Assembly (NCBI GenBank): GCA_002726865.1
Contig: PBSW01000061.1
Location: forward strand, 1-14,811
Source of the DNA: Candidatus Bathyarchaeota archaeon
GTDB lineage: Archaea; Thermoproteota; Bathyarchaeia; TCS64
Length of the DNA stretch: 14,811 nt
Reading direction: 5' to 3'
The translations under genes were made by a program, and so were the position numbers. A model generated the notes under the pieces. That model did no database searches. It saw only the letters and a program-made list of their open reading frames with translations, and was not told where the DNA came from. Position 1 is the stretch's first letter. Each line of letters begins with the position of its first letter. Below, piece by piece: positions 1 to 5,410 of the stretch.

Positions 1-393
1 TCCTTGAGCGATTACAAGGGAAAAAGCAACGTGGTACTGTTTTTCTACCCAAAGGATTTCTCGCCCGGGTGCACGGCAGAGGCCCGCGGCTTTAGAGACG
101 TCTATGAAGACATCATAGACTTAGATGCCGTAGTAATCGGGGTCAGCGGTGACAGCGTTAAGTCCCATAAGAGATGGGTGGACAGGCACATGCTTCCTTT
201 CACTCTATTGAGCGACCCAAAACGGAAGATACAGTTTTTGTATGGCGCAACCAAGGCATTCGGGCTCCTCCCTGGGCGCTACACCTTCGTCATTGATAAG
301 GGCGGCGTCATCAGGCACATTTTCACGAGCGAGATCAACATGAAAAAGCACATAGCGGTGTCGCTAAAGGCCCTGAGGGAGATCACGGAGTGA
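1..393 (+). CDS. Peroxiredoxin, Bcp/PrxQ type, 5'-truncated by window edge
   Basis: This is the C-terminal part of a thiol peroxidase that reduces hydrogen peroxide and organic hydroperoxides in the cytosol. The frame is open from base 1; the TTG at position 4 is an internal Leu codon aligned with the 'sLsDYKGK' strand, so the true start lies upstream, probably some 20-25 residues away. The peroxidatic cysteine sits in SPGCTAEARGF, preceded by the typical FFYPKDF strand. The resolving cysteine that Escherichia coli Bcp carries five residues later (CTxxxC) is replaced by Arg/Gly context (CTAEAR), so this looks like a 1-Cys type enzyme needing an external thiol. The Rossmann-like thioredoxin-fold pattern continues through VVIGVSGD, FTLLSDP and the YTFVIDKGG strand. 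It has no close downstream partner; about 400 bases without a clear gene follow. The family call is secure; the physiological reductant is unknown. Confidence 0.9.
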   Translation, partial: SLSDYKGKSNVVLFFYPKDFSPGCTAEARGFRDVYEDIIDLDAVVIGVSGDSVKSHKRWVDRHMLPFTLLSDPKRKIQFLYGATKAFGLLPGRYTFVIDKGGVIRHIFTSEINMKKHIAVSLKALREITE

Positions 394-569
394 TCTTTCA
401 AACGCGTATGCACTAGCATTCTGTTGTTCATATCAGTCCGGTGGAACTGGGTTGGTCGCTTTGGCTCTCCACTAATGTTGAATAAGAGGAGTCAATCGGT
501 CTCGTCGGAGAAATGGCACCAAGAAAGATGTTTGTCTGCTGCCAAGTTATGAACCCGTCCCTTAAGGCC

Positions 570-677
570 TTAGAAAATATCCAGTAATCGGGATCCCGGA
601 ACCCTCCTGAGGATGTCCTCAGGTGTGGTCACTCGGTTAATCAAGTCTGAGATGCTTCGCTCGAGTCGTTCAATCAT
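570..677 (-). CDS. Possible 35-residue small ORF, unrecognised
   Basis: An ATG at 677 opens a short frame ending in TAA at 570. The predicted peptide is amphipathic at the N terminus (MIERLERSISDLINRV) and ends TPEDILRRVPGSRLLDIF. Codon choice (GAG, GAC, ATC, CTC, AGG) resembles the neighbouring genes. Against it: there is no Shine-Dalgarno, no clear TATA element, and the in-frame sequence upstream of the ATG reaches a stop after about ten codons. It could be a genuine small protein, the tail of a frameshifted gene, or chance. I do not recognise a family. Confidence 0.2.
   Translation of the reverse strand: MIERLERSISDLINRVTTPEDILRRVPGSRLLDIF
606..623. repeat. Inverted repeat, 8-bp arms with 2-nt spacer
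   Basis: CCTGAGGA-TG-TCCTCAGG is a perfect inverted repeat. The two-base spacer is too short for a stable RNA loop without opening the inner pairs, so a protein-binding dyad is as likely as a hairpin. It lies between two genes that converge (peroxiredoxin on plus, larB on minus), more than 170 bases from either stop, and has no T tract after it on either strand. It also falls inside the weak minus-strand small ORF. Confidence 0.5.
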
Positions 678-798
678 GAAATCAAAAAGACCGTGAGAGC
701 GGTTTCAACCAGAAGCGACTCTATGAATTATTATTAATATGGTGGGTGGATTTTACCTCATCTCCTAAGAATCTATTTGCGCTATTTTTTCTGGGATG

Positions 799-1575
799 TC
801 AAACGTTCCTCGCCCTGGCAACACGATTGGCGATTAGAGCGGCAATGGCCCCGGCTGCAACCCCCCCATCGATGTTGACGACCGCTATCCCAAGGGAGCA
901 CGCCTGAAGCATGGCCATAAGAGCACTGACTCCCCTCCCGCCATATCCATAGCCGATGGACGTCGGAACACCGATTATGGGAACATCCACAAGCCCAGAG
1001 ACCACCGTAGGGAGGGCTCCCTCCCTGCCGGCGATGACCACCATCACGTCCACGTCCCTCATTATCATCTCCCGTAAGGAAGGAAACAGCCTGTGTAGGC
1101 CAGCAACACCAGCGTCATAGGAGGAAAAGACCTCGCAGCCCAACTCCTCTGCCATAACCTTCACCTCCTCGGCGATAGGGATGTCAGATGTGCCCGCGGT
1201 CATCACGCCTATGCGCCCTCCAGAATCCTCCACGGTGAAGCCACGCTTTTTAAGGACCGCCATCCTAGCCTTCTCGTTCAAGCAAAGGGTCGCTCCCTCA
1301 GGAACAACCCCCCTTATAGCATCCAGTTGCTCGTTGCTTCCCCGGCTGACTATTACCCGTTCCTTGCTCTCCAACATCTTCAGGGAGATCCTAATCACGT
1401 CCTCCGTGGTCTTTCCCTCTGCGAGGATGATCTCTGGAAATCCCTTTCGAGTATCCCTTCCAACATCCAGCTTTGCGATGTCCTCTATCTCAATGATGGC
1501 TGACGTCTTCATCATCCTCTCTGCTTCATCCACAGAGATCTCGTTCCTAGCTAGCCTTCTCAGAACATCTCTAAT
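799..1575 (-). CDS. larB: LarB, pyridinium-3,5-biscarboxylate mononucleotide synthase
   Basis: LarB starts nickel-pincer nucleotide synthesis: it carboxylates the pyridine ring of nicotinic acid adenine dinucleotide and hydrolyses the phosphoanhydride to give P2CMN. The C-terminal half is PurE-like: GTSDIPIAEE, YDAGVAGLHRL, AGREGALPTVVSGLV, PTSIGYGYGG and ACSLGIAVVNID. The cysteine in QACS matches the family's covalent-catalysis cysteine. The first canonical in-frame start is a GTG at 1533 (244 residues), but the reading frame continues upstream with IRDVLRRLARNEIS, which matches the conserved LarB N terminus and runs straight into VDEAERMM. That extension begins at an ATT codon (1575-1573), preceded six bases earlier by GGGGTGA, and an in-frame TGA lies just above. 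I therefore place the start at ATT, giving 258 residues; the start codon is the uncertain part. larC is divergent, and larE lies beyond it. Confidence 0.88.
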   Translation of the reverse strand: MRDVLRRLARNEISVDEAERMMKTSAIIEIEDIAKLDVGRDTRKGFPEIILAEGKTTEDVIRISLKMLESKERVIVSRGSNEQLDAIRGVVPEGATLCLNEKARMAVLKKRGFTVEDSGGRIGVMTAGTSDIPIAEEVKVMAEELGCEVFSSYDAGVAGLHRLFPSLREMIMRDVDVMVVIAGREGALPTVVSGLVDVPIIGVPTSIGYGYGGRGVSALMAMLQACSLGIAVVNIDGGVAAGAIAALIANRVARARNV

Positions 1576-1581
1576 TGTGTT

Positions 1582-1588
1582 TCACCCC
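1582..1588 (-). promoter_or_regulatory. Shine-Dalgarno deciding the larB start
   Basis: On the minus strand GGGGTGA lies six bases upstream of the ATT codon at 1575 and more than 45 bases upstream of the GTG at 1533. The GGTGA core pairs with the usual archaeal 16S 3' end. Its spacing supports initiation at ATT and not at the downstream GTG. Confidence 0.55.
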
Positions 1589-1630
1589 GTTTTCTTCCTT
1601 TATGAATAGGGTTAGATATCACCTTTACCC

Positions 1631-1638
1631 CATATACC
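1631..1638 (+). promoter_or_regulatory. TATA-like element for larC, leaderless-type promoter
   Basis: CATATACC is centred about 27 bases upstream of the larC ATG at 1661, the spacing expected if transcription begins at or beside the start codon. No Shine-Dalgarno precedes that ATG. Read on the other strand (GGTATATG) the same element could place a larB transcript start near 1608, so one site might serve both divergent genes; that second role is inference. Confidence 0.5.
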
Positions 1639-1660
1639 CCTGATCTATTTGTCAACTAAC

Positions 1661-2908
1661 ATGCGGGTACTTGTCATAGACTGCCAATTAGCTGGTATCG
1701 CAGGGGACATGTTGGTCGGGTCCCTCCTGGACCTTGGGGTGGACATCCCCAGGTTTATTGAGGTCATGGAGGACTCAGCAAAATACCTAGAAGGCTGTGA
1801 CTGCTTGGTCGTCGAGGTAGAAGATGTAGTACGAAGGGGATTCCGGGCAAAGAAACTCCATGTCAAGGCGAAGGAGACGGGACATCATCATTTAATGGGC
1901 TCCAAGCTGAGAGACGCCATTCTAAACATCGCCGATGATTTTAAGCTCTCGGAGAACGGCAAAGTCCTGGCCACGAGAACTATCGATAGCTTAATCGGAG
2001 CGGAGGCGAAGGTCCACGGGGAGACCCCAAGTGAGGTTCATCTCCACGAGGCTGGCTCCATTGATACCGTCGTCGATATCATTGGCACCGTCTACGCTTT
2101 AGACGAGCTGGGGCTAACGAAGGACACCAAGATATACTCAACCCCGGTGGCTGTGGGGGGCGGTATCTTCAAGTTCTCTCACGGTAACGTCCAGAGCCCT
2201 GCTCCTGCCACCCTCGAGATTTTGAGAGCGAAGGGTTTCCCGTTGGTTGGCGGGCCAATAGATTTCGAACTGACAACTCCCACGGGGGCTGCATTGCTCG
2301 TAAACATCGTCGACGAGGTTACTCCGTTCTATCCCCCTATAAAGCCGACAAGGATAGGCTACGGATCTGGGACGAAAGACTTTGAATCCATGCCTAATAT
2401 CGTGCGTCTAACCCTGGGAGAGCCCACTAGATCCAGCCTCATGGTAGACGAAATCTACGTCTTGGAGACCAATCTAGATGATGCTACAGGTGAAGTAATC
2501 GGATATACCATCGACAGGATGTTGCAGGGAGGAGCCAGGGATATCAGCGTCATCCCAATGACCACTAAGAAAAACCGGCCGGGGCACATTCTTAAAGTGA
2601 TCACTGATAGAGAGAACGTACACCCTCTCACTATGCTGCTGATGGAGGAGACGGGCACATTGGGCGTCAGAATGTACCCCAGCAAGAGGCATATCCTCAC
2701 TAGAGACGTGACTTCTATGGAGGTTAAGCTGAAGGGGCTAGAGGGGATAGTACAGGTGAAGGTTTCGAGGAACCGCGAGGGGAGGGTTATCCAGGTCAAG
2801 CCCGAGTTCGAGGATGTCAGGTCTTTAGCCGAGAAAACGGGTAGGACCCTGCGAGAGATAATGAGTCTTGTCACAGATCAGGCGAGGCGAGAGATAGCTT
2901 CCCATTAG
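1661..2908 (+). CDS. larC: LarC, nickel-insertion enzyme for the NPN cofactor
   Basis: LarC is the CTP-dependent cyclometallase that inserts nickel into the dithio-pincer nucleotide made by LarB and LarE, forming carbon-metal and sulfur-metal bonds. Family landmarks in order (415-residue numbering): AGIAGDM at 11-17, a short His run HHH at 75-77, VHLHEAGSID at 126-135, PVAVGGG with SHGNVQSPAPATLE at 162-186, LTTPTGAALL at 204-213, ETNLDDATGE at 269-278, KKNRPGH at 303-309 and ETGTLGVR at 330-337. ATG 1661 is chosen over the in-frame TTG at 1649 because the family begins M-x-(I/V)-L-x-x-D and a TATA-like element sits 27 bases upstream. In Lactobacillus plantarum larC is split in two frames joined by programmed frameshifting; here it is one continuous ORF. 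The His-rich loop is shorter than in many bacterial homologues as I remember them. Confidence 0.93.
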   Translation: MRVLVIDCQLAGIAGDMLVGSLLDLGVDIPRFIEVMEDSAKYLEGCDCLVVEVEDVVRRGFRAKKLHVKAKETGHHHLMGSKLRDAILNIADDFKLSENGKVLATRTIDSLIGAEAKVHGETPSEVHLHEAGSIDTVVDIIGTVYALDELGLTKDTKIYSTPVAVGGGIFKFSHGNVQSPAPATLEILRAKGFPLVGGPIDFELTTPTGAALLVNIVDEVTPFYPPIKPTRIGYGSGTKDFESMPNIVRLTLGEPTRSSLMVDEIYVLETNLDDATGEVIGYTIDRMLQGGARDISVIPMTTKKNRPGHILKVITDRENVHPLTMLLMEETGTLGVRMYPSKRHILTRDVTSMEVKLKGLEGIVQVKVSRNREGRVIQVKPEFEDVRSLAEKTGRTLREIMSLVTDQARREIASH

Positions 2909-2923
2909 GGAACTGTTGAATGC

Positions 2924-2941
2924 GATGGACGCGCGTCCATC
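2924..2941. terminator. Perfect 18-bp palindrome between convergent larC and larE
   Basis: GATGGACGCGCGTCCATC is its own reverse complement. It sits in the 31-base gap between the larC stop (2908) and the larE stop and overlaps the last bases of larE (stop 2942-2940). It would form the same GC-rich hairpin in both transcripts, so a bidirectional terminator or transcript-end stabiliser is the simplest reading. There is no T tract on either side, so ordinary archaeal oligo-T termination is not visible here. Confidence 0.55.
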
Positions 2942-3779
2942 AACTTCCAATGTTTTCGGCGGTCACCAGCATGCTTCCCGTCCTGTAACCTTCCATGTCA
3001 AAAGTGATGAAGTTGAAGCCCAATAACTTTAGTTCTTTGACGACCGTATTCATGACCCCAACGTCAAAAAGAAGATGCCTTTCGTCCCGTCCCACCTCTA
3101 TTCTCGCTAATCCATCGTGGTCCCGGACCCGGATTTGCCTGACGCCAAATTTCTCTTTGATGAGCTGCTCCGCCGACCCGACCCGGGAAAGCTTTTCCAT
3201 CGTGATATTGACCCCGAAGGGAATTCTGGACGCTAGACAGGCTAATGAAGGCTTATCGTGAACCGATAGCCCCATACTCTTTGCTAGGGCCCGAATCTCA
3301 TCCTTCGTGAATTCCGCCTCTACCCAAGGGCTAAAAACGTTCTTCCCCTCCTTCACTGCGTCAAACCCAGGTCTGTGACCACCTAGATCGCTAAAGTTCG
3401 TCCCCTCAAAGACAGTGGTGAAACCGATCTCACGAGCGAATGACTGGGAAGAGGTCAGCAATTCAGTTTTACAGAAGAAACACCGATTCTCTGGATTGCT
3501 TACAAAGTCCTGCTGTGAGAACTCGTCGGTTTCGATTATATGGTGTCTAATGCCGATCTCCTTGGCCACACTCTTTGCGTCCTCCAATTCCGCAGATAGG
3601 TACGTCGGAGAATTAGCGGTCACTGCCACGACCTTATCTCCTAGGATATCATGGCATACGGCAGCCAGAGTTGAACTGTCCACGCCTCCGGAGAAAGCAA
3701 CTACGACCCCACCCGCCCCCTTTTCATCTATTAAACGCTTTAGAACTTCATATTTTCCAAAGTAATCTTCCACAGTCAT
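2940..3779 (-). CDS. larE: LarE, ATP-dependent sulfur transferase for the NPN cofactor
   Basis: LarE adenylates the carboxylates of P2CMN and turns them into thiocarboxylates, giving the sulfur ligands of the nickel pincer. The PP-loop ATP-binding motif SGGVDSS lies at residues 30-36, followed by TANSPTYLSAELEDA and the EGTNFSDLGGHRPG loop (about 126-140). Three cysteines, two in RCFFCK (C100, C103) and one in LACLASRIP (C181), match the arrangement of LarE proteins thought to hold a [4Fe-4S] cluster, in contrast to the single sacrificial cysteine of the L. plantarum enzyme. I place the start at ATG 3779 (279 residues, usual family size). A TTG at 3815 would add twelve residues (VFTKARGPINK) that look untypical, and a TATA-like TTTAAATTAATT at 3821-3832 predicts transcription starting near 3800. 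larC is convergent with it, and it is divergent from the dehydrogenase gene. Confidence 0.92.
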   Translation of the reverse strand: MTVEDYFGKYEVLKRLIDEKGAGGVVVAFSGGVDSSTLAAVCHDILGDKVVAVTANSPTYLSAELEDAKSVAKEIGIRHHIIETDEFSQQDFVSNPENRCFFCKTELLTSSQSFAREIGFTTVFEGTNFSDLGGHRPGFDAVKEGKNVFSPWVEAEFTKDEIRALAKSMGLSVHDKPSLACLASRIPFGVNITMEKLSRVGSAEQLIKEKFGVRQIRVRDHDGLARIEVGRDERHLLFDVGVMNTVVKELKLLGFNFITFDMEGYRTGSMLVTAENIGS

Positions 3780-3820
3780 TTTATTTATAGGCCCCCGTGC
3801 TTTCGTAAATACCAATCATC

Positions 3821-3832
3821 AATTAATTTAAA
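3821..3832 (-). promoter_or_regulatory. TATA-like element for larE
   Basis: TTTAAATTAATT on the minus strand is centred about 27 bases from a predicted transcript start near 3800, leaving a leader of about 20 bases before ATG 3779. That start would lie inside the 3815 TTG frame, which argues against using the TTG. Confidence 0.45.
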
Positions 3833-3850
3833 GGCTTGTTAACCTCATCG

Positions 3851-3879
3851 TCATAACACGCATAAGCGCGTGATAATGA
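3851..3879. promoter_or_regulatory. Operator-like inverted repeat, larE/dehydrogenase gap
   Basis: Arms CACGC (3857-3861) and GCGTG (3868-3872) flank a six-base spacer, and outer TCAT/ATGA pairs extend the dyad with a small asymmetry. It lies just upstream of the larE TATA-like element in the divergent gap, where a repressor or activator could act on larE. No known regulator motif is recognised. Confidence 0.35.
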
Positions 3880-3902
3880 TCGGATATTTTAGTTTTCACT
3901 TA

Positions 3903-3916
3903 TACCCTAAAGGGTA
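3903..3916. promoter_or_regulatory. Palindrome TACCCT-AA-AGGGTA, operator candidate
   Basis: A perfect 14-base palindrome in an AT-rich setting between larE and the dehydrogenase gene; the next outer bases also pair with one mismatch. Being AT-flanked and about 130 bases upstream of the dehydrogenase start, it is more likely a protein-binding dyad than a terminator. Confidence 0.4.
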
Positions 3917-4047
3917 ATAACGCACACAGCCCATCTTTCCTCAACCTTGTAAGATTTCAATAGCCATTAGCAAAATATTCTGAGTTCGATAAAAAACGAC
4001 ACTTCAATCAGTTTTTAACGTGGATAGAGATAGTTTCTCTGTTAGAT

Positions 4048-5178
4048 ATGGTGAAAGCATCGGTCTTAGAGGATGTGGGGCGGCTTGCAGTCCACGATTA
4101 TCCCCGACCAGATGTCGGAGAAGGCACTATGCTAATTGATATGGAACTCTGTGGAGTTTGCGGCACCGACATACACCTCTACGGGGGGAATATGAAGGTC
4201 CCATTCCCCGTGATCCCCGGCCACGAATTTGTTGGGAGGATCAAGGAGATAGGGGAGGGTGCCGAGAAAATGGAGGCAAAAGGGAAGTACCTCGCAGAGG
4301 ACGATCTCGTAGCAGTGGTCCCTGGCACTAACCTATTCTGTGGAACCTGCTATTTCTGCCGCTTATTGCCCCACAAACCCACCTATTGTACCAACAGAAG
4401 GGTAATGGGAGTCAACCTAAGTAGTGGCGAACCACCACATCTACTTGGGGGTTGGGCCGAGGAGGTTTTCGTCGACGCCGCCCACTACTTTGTCTATAAG
4501 ATCCCCGATGGCGTCCCCGCAGAGGTTGCTGTCCTGACGGAGCCTATGGCGGTCTCTTCGAGAGCCATAGAGAGGGCTTACTCCCCTGGAATTCAAACAT
4601 CCATCAAGGGATTCAGGTCGGACGACAGCGTCGTGGTACAGGGGGCGGGACCCATTGGGCTCCTAGCTATTGCAACCGCCCGTATCGCCGGGGCCGGAAG
4701 GATCATAGCCGTCGATATGGTCGACGATCGCTTGGAGATCGCCGAGAAGCTAGGGGCGGATTACGTCATCGATATGAGGAGCTTTACGGACCGCGGATCA
4801 AGGGTCGCGGAGGTCAAGCGCCTTACCAGCGGCATTGGGGCCGACGTAGTCATTGAGTGCGCTGGGGTCCCCGCAGCCTTCGCCGAGGGAATCGAACTGA
4901 CAAGAAGGGGTGGCCGATTCGTTGAGGTGGGTCACTATACCGACCCGGGGAACGTTGAAATAAACCCCCACACCATCTGTATGAAGGACGTGGACATCCT
5001 GGGGAGCTGGGCTTATCCCCCCGCCCAGTTCGACACAGCCCTCCAGTTCTTGGAGAGGGGAATGGACGATCTCCCTCTGACCGAGATCATCACCCATAAG
5101 TTCAGAGTCACCAACGCCGCGAGATCCATCGAGACGGTGAGGAGTCGGAAGGGTATCAAGATGGTCATCACGCCCTAG
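4048..5178 (+). CDS. Zinc-dependent medium-chain NAD-linked dehydrogenase
   Basis: A member of the zinc alcohol/sorbitol/threonine dehydrogenase superfamily of 376 residues, a normal length. The catalytic-zinc set is visible as CGT at 38-40, GHE at 58-60 and the TEPMAVSSRAIE segment near 164-175. Four structural-zinc cysteines are at C98, C101, C104 and C114. The nucleotide fold has GAGPIG at 199-204 and an acidic residue D223 at the end of the next strand (IIAVD), which usually means NAD over NADP. The substrate cannot be read; glucose, threonine, polyol or sugar-acid dehydrogenases all share this plan. No Shine-Dalgarno precedes ATG 4048, while a TTTTTAACG element near 4011-4020 suggests a very short leader. 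It is followed 232 bases later by the serine dehydratase on the same strand, and is probably a separate transcript. Confidence 0.9.
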   Translation: MVKASVLEDVGRLAVHDYPRPDVGEGTMLIDMELCGVCGTDIHLYGGNMKVPFPVIPGHEFVGRIKEIGEGAEKMEAKGKYLAEDDLVAVVPGTNLFCGTCYFCRLLPHKPTYCTNRRVMGVNLSSGEPPHLLGGWAEEVFVDAAHYFVYKIPDGVPAEVAVLTEPMAVSSRAIERAYSPGIQTSIKGFRSDDSVVVQGAGPIGLLAIATARIAGAGRIIAVDMVDDRLEIAEKLGADYVIDMRSFTDRGSRVAEVKRLTSGIGADVVIECAGVPAAFAEGIELTRRGGRFVEVGHYTDPGNVEINPHTICMKDVDILGSWAYPPAQFDTALQFLERGMDDLPLTEIITHKFRVTNAARSIETVRSRKGIKMVITP

Positions 5179-5410
5179 ACCAAGATTCATACCTCTACAT
5201 TTCAGTAATATTCGTTCACCGCCTGGCTCAGGGGGAACCCTTCACGATATCAACTGAAAGGATTAGGGGGATTGTACATGTATTCAGATAATATACCGTG
5301 TCCCGACATGTATATAGAAAGGCAGTTAGCTTCGATCTTGATGGCTTATCGATCTTATATGTCCACCAAGAATATTGAAATATATAACGTTTAGGCGATG
5401 AACTTAGCTG
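5179..5410. other. Intergenic region with two pairs of short direct repeats
   Basis: The gap before the serine dehydratase gene holds no ORF I believe. It contains ACATGTAT twice (5276-5283 and 5306-5313, 30 bases apart; the first copy overlaps the palindrome TACATGTA) and TCGATCTT twice (5332-5339 and 5349-5356, 17 bases apart). These flank the region upstream of the TATA-like element and may be regulator sites. Nothing matches a riboswitch or RNA gene I know. Confidence 0.3.
5378..5388 (+). promoter_or_regulatory. TATA box for serine dehydratase, leaderless-type
   Basis: AAATATATAAC is centred about 27 bases upstream of ATG 5411, so transcription should begin at or beside the start codon. 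There is no Shine-Dalgarno in front of the gene. This is the clearest promoter in the window. Confidence 0.6.

Larger units (their letters stand above)
394..798. other. Gene-poor stretch, possible sORF or decayed gene
   Basis: About 400 bases separate the peroxiredoxin stop from the larB stop. I see no confident gene. It holds an 8-bp-arm inverted repeat (CCTGAGGA-TG-TCCTCAGG, about 606-623) and a minus-strand frame of 35 codons from an ATG at 677 to a TAA at 570 that includes PEDILRRVPGSRLLDIF. On the plus strand roughly 650-740 reads LESFNHEIKKTVRAV, which faintly recalls the C-terminal end of mutator/IS256-type transposases, but the frame is broken upstream. The two readings overlap on opposite strands, so at most one is real. 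No Shine-Dalgarno precedes the small ORF. Confidence 0.4.

Noticed and set aside
1649..1660. TTG start for larC giving four extra residues
   Set aside because: The LarC family begins at the MRVLVID strand, and a TATA-like element is 27 bases before ATG 1661.
3780..3815. TTG start for larE adding twelve residues
   Set aside because: The predicted transcript start falls inside this segment, and the residues do not resemble LarE N termini.
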